64,000 nt of DNA from Deltaproteobacteria bacterium (GCA_016186945.1 JACPKR010000053.1:89518-153517), one strand, 5' to 3'. Counted from the first letter of the stretch, positions 33,162 through 42,850 are shown. Numbers and translations are program-made. The notes: generated by a model from the sequence alone, not told the origin.

Positions 33162-34424
33162 CATAATTGCTGGCTCTTGGGGGCTGGCCAGTCGAATGCG
33201 TTCTTTGTGACCGTTGAGCTGTGCGTACAAACGTTTGGCCTCAATCATGAAACGGTCCTGATCTTTGACATCGACAGGTTTTTCCCGGGGAAAGCGCTTG
33301 CCTAAAGGATCCTTAAAGATGCCATTTTCGTAGAACTCGAAATGCAGGTGCGGCGCACTAGCCAGTCCTGTTTGTCCCACGTATCCGATGACATCACCCT
33401 GATTGACTTTCTTGCCCAGATGCAAACCCTTTGCAAATCCACTCAAGTGTTTGTACGCGGTCATGAAATGGGCATTGTGACGCAGCTTGATCATATTACC
33501 CGCTCCTCCATTCCGTCCGAACTGAAGCACCCGACCGTCACCTACAGCATAAACGGGTGTCCCTTCTGCCGCGGCATAGTCAACTCCCCGATGCGGACGA
33601 TTGATTTTAAGGATAGGGTGGAAGCGCTGCTGACTAAAACGCGAACTGATGCGGCTATACTTTAAAGGTGTTTTGAGAAATTTCCCTCTCAGGTTTTTCC
33701 CTTCCCAATCGTAGTAGTCGACATGATCAGCCGTCTCGAAACGGATAGCAAGAAGGTCTTCATCCCTTCTCTTGACTTCTGCCACCTGGATTACGCCAAA
33801 CCCCGCATCTTGCCCCTGCACGATTCGTTTTTCCACAAGGAGCGCCCACTCGTCGTCAGGGTGAAGTTCGCGAGAAAAGTCAATCTGCCACCCCAAAATT
33901 CCGGCAAGTTGGTCAATTAACTCCGGAGACATACCTTCTCCCCTTGCGGAATCCCACAAGGAAGATTTGATGATCCCGGTAAAAGCAATTGTCTCGATAC
34001 TGACAGGGTGGTCAATGCTTTGTGCCATCCATATATCATTCCCCTGTCTTGTGATCGCTAACTCGTGTTCCAGAGAGAAGGATACCTTGACACTATGTAG
34101 GTTATCCCCACTCCAATGGAGAGCAATCGGAGTTCCGAAAGAAATCTTGGCAAGGTCAAACTCAGATTTCGCAGCAGCAATGATATTCAGAACAGTCAAG
34201 GGAGCGATGTTTTTCGACGCCAGAGTGTCATAAAAAGACGAGTTGCGAGGAATCTGCAAAGTATCGACAGTGAACTCGGGAACTGGCTCTGGCAAAGGAC
34301 CTTGCGCGGATTCTTCGACACGGGGTAAAACCGAGGGAACCTTCTCCTTTACTGACGTTTGCATCCAAAAAAGACTGGCAACACCAAGGATTAAAATAAA
34401 GAGAGGTATAAGCGTTCGGCGCAT
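33156..34424 (-). CDS. M23 (LytM/MepM-type) peptidoglycan endopeptidase
   Basis: Membrane-anchored cell-wall hydrolase. The ATG at 34424 follows CAGGAAG and opens an N-terminal anchor (LIPLFILILGVASLFW). Residues about 70-240 hold LysM/OapA-like and linker regions. The M23 domain is complete: first zinc ligands in RPHRGVDYAAAEGTPVYAV, and the HLHFEFYENG motif. It resembles MepM, which cuts peptide cross-links to make room for new wall. The last codons are CTA TAG contributed by repeat A copy 2, so the original C-terminus may have been altered. Confidence 0.9.
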   Translation of the reverse strand: MRRTLIPLFILILGVASLFWMQTSVKEKVPSVLPRVEESAQGPLPEPVPEFTVDTLQIPRNSSFYDTLASKNIAPLTVLNIIAAAKSEFDLAKISFGTPIALHWSGDNLHSVKVSFSLEHELAITRQGNDIWMAQSIDHPVSIETIAFTGIIKSSLWDSARGEGMSPELIDQLAGILGWQIDFSRELHPDDEWALLVEKRIVQGQDAGFGVIQVAEVKRRDEDLLAIRFETADHVDYYDWEGKNLRGKFLKTPLKYSRISSRFSQQRFHPILKINRPHRGVDYAAAEGTPVYAVGDGRVLQFGRNGGAGNMIKLRHNAHFMTAYKHLSGFAKGLHLGKKVNQGDVIGYVGQTGLASAPHLHFEFYENGIFKDPLGKRFPREKPVDVKDQDRFMIEAKRLYAQLNGHKERIRLASPQEPAIML

Positions 34425-34443
34425 GTTCTTCCTGATGAAACAT

Positions 34444-35547
34444 CTAATCAAGCAATCTGAAAGACCCGTTCGTGCTGCTGTTCATACCTTTGTGAAGGAC
34501 AAGCTCTTGCCCTTTCCTCACACCGTCTTCGAAGGCTGAACGCTGGGCACGTCGGTTTCCCCGTGACACACTTGTCATCCGGGGGAATTTTAAAGCCAGG
34601 TACTGTTCCAGGTGTCGATGTTCCTGGGTCATCAAGCTCTTGCTGGAAACTGAGGGACGTCTCTCCATTTTCTGCAGACGCAACTTTTCCTCAAACCCGC
34701 TAAGTATGCCCGAGTAATAACTATGCTTGGCTACCAAACCTCGTTGTTTCGAGCTGATCTGATAAGTTTCCCACAGCAGTTTCAAATTATTAAACAAAAA
34801 CCAATAAACGTACTCCGCCAGCTTTACATTTTCCGGCCGTCCTAAAAGCTCGATGGTTTTATAAACGGCGATGTCTTGAGGATCGTATTGAGCACTAAAA
34901 ATTGCCTTGACGTTAAAATACCCTGTGAGGATAGAAGCTATCTGGGCATGAAAATAAGGTAGCCTCTTCAGTTTGTGGTCAATTGTGATGCTTGCAAATT
35001 CGTCCTCCACTTGCTTTTCGATGTTTTCAAGTTGGTAGGTATCGTACAGTTCAGAAACCTTCTTCATTGCTGCAAGCGCTTCGTGCTCATTGGGTGACTG
35101 TGCAAGGGCGAGAAGTTTTTCGACGCGCCTCAAAAGCTGGCTCTCCTTTTCCGATACCTCGCGATGTTGCAGGCTTGCCAGGTCGGGGACTGTATGGATT
35201 TCCGCCCTCCTTGCCCACGCTTCGACACCCAAGCATTCGCAGGCGCGCTTAAAGAAGGGGCCGTGCTGCTCTTCCTGTCGCCAAAGTTCTGAAACCACCT
35301 GGTGCGCAATCTCGTGTTTGAGTACTTCCAGCACGGTCCCCCAGGGATATTTGCGGATCAGTTGCGTAGATAAGGCGAGTGTCCTCGTCAGCGGGTCCCA
35401 ATGACCCCAGCGGGAATGAAAATCCATGATGACGATAAGCGGCAGGTGCAATTTTATCCCGTATGCGTAGCAAATCGCTCCGTGCTCCTGATAAAGTTGC
35501 TTCGTCCATTCCTTTTTTTTCCCTTCGAGACTATCTTGGAAGCTCAT
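34444..35547 (-). CDS. SprT-like metalloprotease-fold protein with DUF2786 region
   Basis: A 367-residue cytoplasmic protein. Residues about 15-125 form a SprT-like domain with the zinc motif VLKHEIAHQ. Residues about 135-185 (LRRVEKLLALAQSPNEHEAL and MKKVSELYDTYQLEN) match the DUF2786 helical repeat. The rest (about 200-300) is the domain that usually follows DUF2786. A late His may complete the zinc site. SprT relatives act on DNA-protein cross-links, but a role here is not shown. It lies 19 bases upstream of the M23 gene in the same direction. Confidence 0.75.
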   Translation of the reverse strand: MSFQDSLEGKKKEWTKQLYQEHGAICYAYGIKLHLPLIVIMDFHSRWGHWDPLTRTLALSTQLIRKYPWGTVLEVLKHEIAHQVVSELWRQEEQHGPFFKRACECLGVEAWARRAEIHTVPDLASLQHREVSEKESQLLRRVEKLLALAQSPNEHEALAAMKKVSELYDTYQLENIEKQVEDEFASITIDHKLKRLPYFHAQIASILTGYFNVKAIFSAQYDPQDIAVYKTIELLGRPENVKLAEYVYWFLFNNLKLLWETYQISSKQRGLVAKHSYYSGILSGFEEKLRLQKMERRPSVSSKSLMTQEHRHLEQYLALKFPRMTSVSRGNRRAQRSAFEDGVRKGQELVLHKGMNSSTNGSFRLLD

Positions 35548-35626
35548 AGTGCCCTTTCAATCCATGGTTCTTCTCTTTTTAACTCAGTTCGAGCAATCAC
35601 ACAAACTCTGACATCCTCATGAGATC

Positions 35627-37255
35627 CTAGTGAGCCAGTACCTTCGCTATCCGCACCAAAGTCTGGGGAGAGTTTTGAAACTCTCTGATGGTCTCCATGG
35701 GAAAGACACTGCCAAGCAGTGAAATCCCTGTGTTGTAGGGAATATCCTCAACCACAAAAACGGCTTGATAGAGTTTCCTATTCAAATTTTCCCTGATCAT
35801 GTCGCGATGCTCTTGTGCCCAGGTGAAATTGACGGAACCCATGTTTCGGATCGTATAAATCCCAGGTCTGTCCGTGATGACCAGGACATCTTTTTCCTTG
35901 ATCCCGTCGAAGAATTCATAGACCGCCCGCGTCTTTCGAATCAAAGTCAGGCTGTTCACATGACGTTGTTCCCTGGCAACTGGAAAATAGATCGCGAAAA
36001 AACTCAACCCAGCTACAAAAACCCACAGCGGCCGAACGCGGTCGAAAATGTGATGCAAGAGGAACGGCATGAGGGAAAGAGACAGCACAAACACTAAAAA
36101 AAATCGAGTTTGTGTAGGATGGTAAAAATGCCCGAAATGATGACCAACATAAACAAACAAGCCGGAAAGAACACTTGCCGCAGCAATCCATCCAAAAGGC
36201 CGGTAGGGAGAGATGCTCTCTTTTCTCACCAGCAGAGTCTTCACAAGAAACATAGCAAGGACAAGCAAAGCTGCCAGGTTGAGCAAGGTGGCATAGGGCA
36301 GAAGAAAACCAAAGTGAAAGAGTCCTTTTCCCAGGTCAGGGATATTCCTCAGAAAGTTACCAAGTCCGATGACAGCAACGTTTTGAGGATTTTCATAGTC
36401 ATGGGGAAGCATGAGCTGCCAAAGACGCGGGAGAAAGAAGACGAAAGACCCAACAAAAAATAACACCCTTTCTTTCAAGTCACTCCATCGGATTAAACGA
36501 AAGAAAAAGGACAGACCGAGAATAAGCGGGAAAAACATCCCGGACTCAGGCCGAACATTGCTTAAAAGGATGAGAGAGACCCACAAAAGTGCGATCGTTT
36601 GAGAATCCCGTTTCTCACAAAGTTTAAACACGAGAAACAATGACCAGATCAGAAGCAAACACGCCAGCAAATCATACCCGGCACTCGCTGCGTTCAACCC
36701 GACGATGGGCTGGGCTGCAACCAATAGCGCCGCAGCTACTCCTCCCCACACCCCCCAACGGGTTCTCCCTATCCAGAAGAAAACCAGACCAAGGAGCAGA
36801 AATAGGATGATCCCGTTCAATGCGAAAGCATTAGCGATGTCATAACCGAGGAAACTATGGACGACGCTAAGAAGGAAAGGAAATAGAAGCGGTCGTTTCG
36901 GAATTTCACTTGTGATGGGCCGGAAGTTATCGTAAAAAAACTGTCCCTGAGTTACATTGATTGCCTTCTTATCAAAGGTAAGAGACCTGGAAATAGCTAA
37001 GTGGTTAGATTCGTCCGCCAGGACCTTGAACCCCCTTTCCACCCCGAACCAGACGACCATGCTTAGTGCGATGACTGCAAGCAGGCCCCAACCCACCCGA
37101 CGGTTCCAGGTAAAGGACTGGTTCCTCAGCCACTGGAAAAATACGTAACCCCATACGATGACCAGTGCTCCCATAAAATAGTAGGAGCCATCAACAAAAA
37201 GATGCCTCGCAAAGTCCGTCATAAAAGATCCTGCGCGTGTGAATGTTTCTAACAT
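35627..37255 (-). CDS. GT-C (PMT/ArnT-like) membrane glycosyltransferase
   Basis: A 542-residue polytopic membrane protein with about 11-12 hydrophobic segments. The first periplasmic loop carries LADESNHLAISRSL, with the acidic pair expected for GT-C enzymes using lipid-linked sugars, and NVRPESGMFFPLI fits the family. The C-terminal soluble part (VYEFFDGIKEKDVLVITDRP) resembles the periplasmic tail of GT39-like proteins. Donor and acceptor are unknown; protein or lipid glycosylation is plausible. Confidence 0.75.
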   Translation of the reverse strand: MLETFTRAGSFMTDFARHLFVDGSYYFMGALVIVWGYVFFQWLRNQSFTWNRRVGWGLLAVIALSMVVWFGVERGFKVLADESNHLAISRSLTFDKKAINVTQGQFFYDNFRPITSEIPKRPLLFPFLLSVVHSFLGYDIANAFALNGIILFLLLGLVFFWIGRTRWGVWGGVAAALLVAAQPIVGLNAASAGYDLLACLLLIWSLFLVFKLCEKRDSQTIALLWVSLILLSNVRPESGMFFPLILGLSFFFRLIRWSDLKERVLFFVGSFVFFLPRLWQLMLPHDYENPQNVAVIGLGNFLRNIPDLGKGLFHFGFLLPYATLLNLAALLVLAMFLVKTLLVRKESISPYRPFGWIAAASVLSGLFVYVGHHFGHFYHPTQTRFFLVFVLSLSLMPFLLHHIFDRVRPLWVFVAGLSFFAIYFPVAREQRHVNSLTLIRKTRAVYEFFDGIKEKDVLVITDRPGIYTIRNMGSVNFTWAQEHRDMIRENLNRKLYQAVFVVEDIPYNTGISLLGSVFPMETIREFQNSPQTLVRIAKVLAH

Positions 37256-37280
37256 TTTATCAGATCGCGGCTACTGTTGA

Positions 37281-37337
37281 CCACTTGGGGCAAGGAGGTG
37301 GTTTGGAGGAAACTGCGCAGCTGCTTCCTCCAAGATA
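37281..37337 (+). repeat. Repeat B partial copy
   Basis: About 57 bases matching the interior of repeat B from CCACTTGGGGCAAGG through the first hairpin (GGAGGAAACTGCGCAGCTG). The outer end and second hairpin are missing. Confidence 0.85.
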
Positions 37338-37479
37338 CTTGCCCTTGACAAACATTCTCATTTCATAGGGTTACAGATTTTTCTAAATTTTTTGGAAAAA
37401 ATACCGCTCCTATGATTAGGTAGCCAAACAAGACAAGACTTCGGTGGATGATAGAGGAATATTCACACGAAGGATTGAT

Positions 37480-39894
37480 ATGCAGGTAAGCAAGAAGCTT
37501 TTGCCGTTGGCGCTCCTGGGGCAATTGCATGGGAGTTGCGGGAATCCGACGTTCTCCTACCTTTCGGGCGGATTCATCAGGGAACAAGACGACACAGTCG
37601 CTCAACAAGACGAACAGAAAGCGATCCTTCCAGCCAGCAGTGCGAAAAGTGTTGTGATTGACAATTCTAAACCCGACCACAAGTTGGAGACGACGATTCA
37701 AGGGACGCGAGCCTCTGTTCTTATCATCAAGGACACAATGAGTGAAGGCACTATCGTCACGATCCAGGAAGGCGAGTCTTTAGCCAACGACGAGGACTTT
37801 TCTCAGCTTATACAAGTGGAAGGCGGGCCCAAATCACCAGCGATCGTCGTCTCCAGTTCCAAGCAAAAGAACCCTTTAAATCCGTTCCAAGTGCACATTC
37901 CTCTCCCCGATGAAAGTTTAAACTTGGCGCAATTGACCTCCAAAAAATGGATAGTCCTCTGTAAGCTTATTGACTATAGCGAAAAGGGAGTCATCAAAGC
38001 CAGGCTCCTCACGGAGAAGGATTTTACATTACTCGATCATGCAATAACGTTTCCCATCCGTTTCTTCGGAGCATTTCAGCTTCTGAGTTTTTCAAAGGAA
38101 ATTCCGGACAATAGAGAGATTGTCGCGCGCACTTCCATCAAGAGCGCCAACGGAACTGCGATCATAAGCAATCCCCTGGAGGGATCTGATACACCGACAC
38201 AAGCAGTAGCGGTCTCAAGCACATCGTCCTCGGAAAGTCCTACGAGTCAGGTTTCGCTAAAAAGCGATGACGACGATGAGTCTGACAGTGATGAGTCTGA
38301 CAGTGATGAGTCTGACAGTAGCGACAGCGGGCCTGGCAACCTGACACAGACCGACCCATCTCTACAAGATTCGGGATCAGCAACTCAGCTGGATCCAGTG
38401 ACAAGCACCCTGGCCCCTAGTTTTCGCGCTGCGACCGACAGGTGGCAGGAAGGGGGTATTGGTCTCTTAGTTTCCTGGCCATCTGATGTTACAGGCTTCT
38501 CGCTCGCGGAAATCAGGCGAGAGCCGGGGATCAAAACGTTCGATTCTTGCGGAGACGGCGATTTTGTCCGTGCCTTCGCGACGTTCACTGCTTCACAGTT
38601 GATAGAGTTTGTGGACCTGACCGGATCCACTGAAGGGGGACTTTTCAACTATCAACTCTGTGTCTATAACCAGGAACGCAAAGTGGTGGCCAGTGGAACA
38701 CAGACGGGAATTCGAGCATTAGACACTTCCCCGCCCCCAAATATCGCCGAATTTTATGCCCAAAGTGGCTCGTCGCATGGCTCCATCAAATTAATTATGA
38801 AATTTTCAAACATAAGTGAAGCTGATGTCAGTTCTATTGTGATCAGACGGGCTGCTGGGTTTATTCCTCCTGGCACAGACTGCTCAAGCAGTGGAGTCGT
38901 CGTGGGGAGTTTTGCCTACTCATCGAATAGTTCGCAAGAGCATACGGACTATACCAGTGCGGAACATGGCGAACTCTTCAGCTACAGGCTTTGTATGTAT
39001 GATGCGTCAGGAAACTTGAATTCCAATCACTCTGTAAGTGGCGTAGCCGCTCAAGATGCTGTTGCGCCTCCTTCTCTTCAAGGGTTTTATTCCCAAACCG
39101 GGGGCGATTTCCTTGGGGAAATCGTGCTGGGGCTGACGTTCCCGACAGATACGTCAGACTACAACTCAGTCGGGATCCGAAGAAAAGTGGGGTCAAATGC
39201 TCCCTCGGACTGTCAGGATGCTTTGCTTGTTAAGAGTATTAGTGTCTTCCCCGGTGGGGGCGTCTTCCAAATAGATGATGTCGGGATACCAGGAGAGATC
39301 TATTCCTACCGCGTTTGCATCGGTGACGGACGGGGTAACGAGACCAGTCAGGATATTGCTACCGCTTTTACTAATTCAAGAGCGAGTCACAGGATTTTCG
39401 TCACCTCCTACATGTGGAAAGGAGTTGAAATCGGAGGCTTGGAAGGAGCGGATCAGAAGTGCAATTTTGTTGCCGAGGCCAGCCAAAAATGGGGGATTTG
39501 GCGCGCTATCCTTTCCGGCTCTGATCACGCAAAGGATCACATACAATTCATAGCCCCAATCAGGAACATGTTGGGAACCAATGTGCTTACGGATCCCAGT
39601 TTGATTTGGAGTACTGATTCAATCCCCGTGTTCTCACTGGCAGCACCACTCAATTTTGACGAGCTGGGCCGCCCTACCATTGCCATGCCATGGACCGGCT
39701 CAACACCAGATGGTTTCGCAGCCTCGGACACTTGTCATGATTGGACCGGTGAGACTACCAGCACCAGTGAATCGTCGATCATCGGAAATCCGACGCTGAC
39801 CACCAGTAAGTGGATTCATGCGCAGGAACGCAACTGTTACAACTCAGGCCCTCTCTATTGCGTCGATGGGCAGATCAATCCCCGTGCTGACTAA
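37480..39894 (+). CDS. Surface protein with Ser/Asp repeat, three related modules and C-terminal DUF1554 lectin-like domain
   Basis: An 804-residue exported protein, possibly a lipoprotein (the signal ends LHGSC, not a classical lipobox). The ATG at 37480 follows GAAGGA. Residues about 265-285 are a Ser/Asp repeat built from a 15-base tandem unit. Three modules of about 95 residues follow, each containing patterns like ISEADVSSIVIRRAAG and YRLCMYDASGN with paired Cys. Residues about 645-804 match DUF1554: HRIFVTSYMWKGVEIGGLEG, WTGSTPDGF, TCHDWTGE and YCVDGQ. DUF1554 has a C-type-lectin-like fold common in Leptospira and predatory bacteria, suggesting glycan binding at the cell surface. Confidence 0.8.
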   Translation: MQVSKKLLPLALLGQLHGSCGNPTFSYLSGGFIREQDDTVAQQDEQKAILPASSAKSVVIDNSKPDHKLETTIQGTRASVLIIKDTMSEGTIVTIQEGESLANDEDFSQLIQVEGGPKSPAIVVSSSKQKNPLNPFQVHIPLPDESLNLAQLTSKKWIVLCKLIDYSEKGVIKARLLTEKDFTLLDHAITFPIRFFGAFQLLSFSKEIPDNREIVARTSIKSANGTAIISNPLEGSDTPTQAVAVSSTSSSESPTSQVSLKSDDDDESDSDESDSDESDSSDSGPGNLTQTDPSLQDSGSATQLDPVTSTLAPSFRAATDRWQEGGIGLLVSWPSDVTGFSLAEIRREPGIKTFDSCGDGDFVRAFATFTASQLIEFVDLTGSTEGGLFNYQLCVYNQERKVVASGTQTGIRALDTSPPPNIAEFYAQSGSSHGSIKLIMKFSNISEADVSSIVIRRAAGFIPPGTDCSSSGVVVGSFAYSSNSSQEHTDYTSAEHGELFSYRLCMYDASGNLNSNHSVSGVAAQDAVAPPSLQGFYSQTGGDFLGEIVLGLTFPTDTSDYNSVGIRRKVGSNAPSDCQDALLVKSISVFPGGGVFQIDDVGIPGEIYSYRVCIGDGRGNETSQDIATAFTNSRASHRIFVTSYMWKGVEIGGLEGADQKCNFVAEASQKWGIWRAILSGSDHAKDHIQFIAPIRNMLGTNVLTDPSLIWSTDSIPVFSLAAPLNFDELGRPTIAMPWTGSTPDGFAASDTCHDWTGETTSTSESSIIGNPTLTTSKWIHAQERNCYNSGPLYCVDGQINPRAD
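38281..38322 (+). repeat. Tandem 15-base repeat coding for Ser/Asp/Glu
   Basis: The unit GATGAGTCTGACAGT is repeated nearly three times in frame, giving a short SD-type stalk. Such tracts change length easily by replication slippage. Confidence 0.85.
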
Positions 39895-39895
39895 T

Positions 39896-40003
39896 GCCCC
39901 TTTTTAAAAACTTCAATATCTAAAGTTTTTTGGGGGGAGGCGTGGAGGGGAACTTTTTTTCAAAAAAGGTCCTCTCCACAAATTCTTTTTCTCAAATACT
40001 ATA
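39896..40003 (+). repeat. Repeat A partial copy 3
   Basis: About 108 bases matching the half of repeat A from the central palindrome to the CTATAG end; the TATAGTGTTC half is missing. On the minus strand it is read as the last 30 or so codons of the glycosyltransferase gene. Confidence 0.88.
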
Positions 40004-40944
40004 GCTGCCTCAAGAGCTTCCCAAACGGTATCCACTGATAAACCTGATAGCTCACCGTTACATTGTACCGCTCTGTGTTTGTCCGTCATGGGACACCAGT
40101 CTTCAGCCTGAGAGGGACCGTGGATTTGAAGGGAGGGGCAGTCTGCAGCAACAGCAAAGTGGCTGGCTCCGTTGGAGTTACCCACGAAGAGGTTCAATTG
40201 GCTGAGAAGGGCTGCAAGTTCCGAAAGCGTCGTTTGAGGAGCTTTGAAGGTCTCTTCCTTTGTCATTGCCAAGATACTGTCGATGATCGTTTCTTCCCCA
40301 GGTCCCCAGGTCCAGACCACTGCGGCTTGCTTTTCTTTGACGAGACGATCGGCCAGCTGGGCATAACAGTCGTACGGCCAGCGGCGGACCTCTTTCCGGT
40401 GAGTGGGGCTTAGCCCGACTTTTAGGGGAGCCTCGCGAAAACGCGGTTTGGTCATGAGAAGATTGTAAGGACCGAGATCGGCATCCCCCCAGGGCATGAG
40501 CAAGCGTTCGTCGCTAGCCTCGATCCCAGCCAATTTCAGCAGGCGGAATTTTTCCCGCACAGTGTAAAGGGGTCCAGGCGTCCGATTTAGCACCTGCGTG
40601 TAGGCCAAGCGACGCATAGATTGGAAGCCGAGACGGTGTTTAGCTCCCGACATGAGCGTGTAGAATGCGCTGCGAGGGTTCCCCATGAAATCGAAGGCTA
40701 CCGTAAATTTTTTCCGCCGCAGCGTGGCTAGAAGCTTCCATTGGCTCTCGATCTGCTCTTCGTCGTAGCTTAACAGTTCGTCTAGGAACGGATTATTTTT
40801 CAACACGGCAAGTCCCATGCGATGGGTCAGCATGGTGATCCGATGCTTAGGGTTATCGTTCTTGATCGCCCGCAAGCAGGGCGTCGTCAGCAGGATATCT
40901 CCCAGTTGGCGAAGCTGGATGATCAGTATATCTTGGGGGAGCAT
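39913..40944 (-). CDS. Glycosyltransferase family 9 (heptosyltransferase-like), C-terminus from repeat A
   Basis: A 343-residue cytoplasmic glycosyltransferase of the ADP-heptose:LPS family, acting in lipopolysaccharide core synthesis. N-terminal ILIIQLRQLGDILLTTPCLR and C-terminal LFVGNSNGASHFAVAADCP (family D/N-x-G-x-x-H motif) with HGPSQAEDWCP are typical. The gene should end near the helix VDTVWEALEAAI, but the frame runs on through repeat A, adding about 29 basic residues (for example KKSSPPRLPPKNFRY). This tail is an insertion product and not part of the family fold. Confidence 0.85.
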   Translation of the reverse strand: MLPQDILIIQLRQLGDILLTTPCLRAIKNDNPKHRITMLTHRMGLAVLKNNPFLDELLSYDEEQIESQWKLLATLRRKKFTVAFDFMGNPRSAFYTLMSGAKHRLGFQSMRRLAYTQVLNRTPGPLYTVREKFRLLKLAGIEASDERLLMPWGDADLGPYNLLMTKPRFREAPLKVGLSPTHRKEVRRWPYDCYAQLADRLVKEKQAAVVWTWGPGEETIIDSILAMTKEETFKAPQTTLSELAALLSQLNLFVGNSNGASHFAVAADCPSLQIHGPSQAEDWCPMTDKHRAVQCNGELSGLSVDTVWEALEAAIVFEKKNLWRGPFLKKSSPPRLPPKNFRY

Positions 40945-40995
40945 GTTGCATTCCTTTTAAGATTGGGGAAGCTCGTTCTGCCCTCGGAGTATTCA

Positions 40996-42231
40996 ATGGC
41001 AAATAAAATCACGGTTTCACCGGAAGAGCAATTTCAAGAGATCAAGGTCGGCGTCAGTGAGATTATCGACGAAGGCGAGCTTTTGGGAAAATTGAAGCGT
41101 TCCTTCAAAACTCAGACCCCGCTTCGCGTCAAGCTTGGGGCAGACCCGTCGTCCCCCGATATTCATATAGGTCATACGGTAGTGCTTTCCAAGCTTAAGA
41201 TGCTTCAAGATTTCGGTCATCATGTGATTTTCATCATAGGTGATTTCACAGCTCGTATTGGAGACCCCACAGGGAAAAGCAAGACACGACCTGAGCTTTC
41301 TACAGGGGAGGTTCTAGCCAATGCGGAAACTTACCAGTCACAGATCTTTCGCATCCTGGATCAGGAGAAGACTGAAGTAGTGTACAACAGCAATTGGTTA
41401 GACAAGATCAATCCGATGGATTTCATCCGCCTTCTTGCGACAAGAACAGTCCAGCAATTGATCGTTCGCGACGACTTCGCCAAACGGTTCAAAGAAAACT
41501 CACCCATTTACCTCCATGAGTTTGTCTACCCGATCCTCCAAGGTTACGACTCGCTGCACCTGAAAGCCGACATTGAAATGGGGGGGACGGACCAGCGTTT
41601 CAACCTTCTCCTGGGCAGGGAAATGCAGCGGCAAGCCGGGCAGGAGGCACAGTGCCTCATTCTCATGCCGCTTCTGGAAGGTCTCGACGGTGTGATGAAA
41701 ATGTCGAAAAGCCTCAACAACTACATCGGTATCAGCGAAGAACCTCGCGAAATATTCGGTAAAACCATGTCCATCACAGACGAGACTATGCTGCGCTTCT
41801 ATGATCTGCTCAGCAGAAAAGGGCGCGACGCCATTCTCTCGATCCGGAAGAGACTCAGCGACGGCACCCTTCATCCGATGGATGCGAAAAAGGACCTTGC
41901 GCAGGAACTGGTCGAACACTATTGGGGCAAGGACGCAGCTACCGAAGCGCGGAAACGTTTCGAGGAAACATTCTCCGACAAGAAGATTCCCACAGACCTT
42001 CCCGAACACGTTGTAAAAACGGATGGTGAAGGACGAGTGAATCTCGTGGATATTTCGCTCGCCATGGGTTTTGCTCAGACGCGATCAGAAGTCCGCCGCA
42101 TTTTGAGCCAAAACGGGATAAGAATTGACGGTCAACCCGTCAACTCTGAATGGCAGACCCTCAGCCCTGGTAAATCTTATGTGATGAAGCAGGGGAAGTT
42201 GAAAATGTGTAAGCTCATTGTCCGCATCTAA
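40996..42231 (+). CDS. tyrS: Tyrosyl-tRNA synthetase
   Basis: Class I aminoacyl-tRNA synthetase, 411 residues. The ATG at 40996 follows CGGAG; the frame is open upstream to 40822 inside the divergent glycosyltransferase gene. Class I motifs are present as DIHIGHTVV (HIGH) and MKMSKSLNNY (KMSKS), with GGTDQRFNLLLGR in the tyrosine-binding region and a C-terminal S4 RNA-binding domain (GFAQTRSEVRRILSQNGI). It belongs to the long TyrS subgroup seen in many proteobacteria. The stop TAA overlaps the first bases of repeat A copy 4. Confidence 0.95.
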   Translation: MANKITVSPEEQFQEIKVGVSEIIDEGELLGKLKRSFKTQTPLRVKLGADPSSPDIHIGHTVVLSKLKMLQDFGHHVIFIIGDFTARIGDPTGKSKTRPELSTGEVLANAETYQSQIFRILDQEKTEVVYNSNWLDKINPMDFIRLLATRTVQQLIVRDDFAKRFKENSPIYLHEFVYPILQGYDSLHLKADIEMGGTDQRFNLLLGREMQRQAGQEAQCLILMPLLEGLDGVMKMSKSLNNYIGISEEPREIFGKTMSITDETMLRFYDLLSRKGRDAILSIRKRLSDGTLHPMDAKKDLAQELVEHYWGKDAATEARKRFEETFSDKKIPTDLPEHVVKTDGEGRVNLVDISLAMGFAQTRSEVRRILSQNGIRIDGQPVNSEWQTLSPGKSYVMKQGKLKMCKLIVRI

Positions 42232-42312
42232 AGTTTTTTGGGGGGAGGCGTGGAGGGGAACTTTTTTTCAAAAAAGGTCCTCTCCACAAATTCTTTTTCC
42301 CAAATACTATAG
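42228..42312 (+). repeat. Repeat A partial copy 4 between convergent genes
   Basis: About 85 bases of the CTATAG half of repeat A. One edge forms the TAA of tyrS; the other forms the CTA TAG that ends the convergent GNAT gene, so a single insertion ends both genes. Confidence 0.88.
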
Positions 42313-42834
42313 TTTTTCCAAAAGATAGTAGCAGGGAATATAGTTTCCTTCACTGGGTTCCTGCGACACAAAAGGTGTCTGATCGGTAACCGGGCGAAAG
42401 CCCCTCTGTTCAAAGAGTCTCTGAGCAATCGTCATCGTCTGGCTTGTTTCCAAATATAAGCGCTGATAGCCAAAGGCCTTGGCTGTCTTGATTGCCATGT
42501 CGAGCAAAAGCTTGCCAAGACCTTGTCCACGGTATTCCTTGTCAACAACCAGGTCCCTAATTTCCCCCAAACCTTCTGAGAGAGGCAGATTATGAAAAGG
42601 CCCCAGCCCACAGCATGCCACAGGCCGTCCGTTTCTGCTGGCATCGGTTGCAATCAGAAACTTGCAAGCTTCTTGAGTATAAATTTCATGCAAGCGTGCC
42701 AGACGACGAAAGGTGCTGACCAGCACGGTTTCACGTTCATTGAAAGTTTCCAGATTGCGCCTGAGAAGGGAGGCAACGGCACTTTCTGTTTCCTTGGAAA
42801 TAGGCACAACTTGAATGGATTCATTTGTCATCAT
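42307..42834 (-). CDS. GNAT-family N-acetyltransferase (ArgA/ArgO-like)
   Basis: A 175-residue cytoplasmic acetyltransferase. The acetyl-CoA loop is DLVVDKEYRGQGLGKLLLDM (R-G-Q-G-L-G), followed by YLETSQTMTIAQRLFEQRGF. The pattern GLGEIRDLVVDKEYRG and the C-terminal helix resemble arginine-pathway N-acetyltransferases acting on amino acids, but the substrate is uncertain. Its stop codon comes from repeat A copy 4. It follows pfkA by 16 bases on the minus strand. Confidence 0.8.
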   Translation of the reverse strand: MMTNESIQVVPISKETESAVASLLRRNLETFNERETVLVSTFRRLARLHEIYTQEACKFLIATDASRNGRPVACCGLGPFHNLPLSEGLGEIRDLVVDKEYRGQGLGKLLLDMAIKTAKAFGYQRLYLETSQTMTIAQRLFEQRGFRPVTDQTPFVSQEPSEGNYIPCYYLLEKL

Positions 42835-42850
42835 CTTCTTCCTAAACAGT

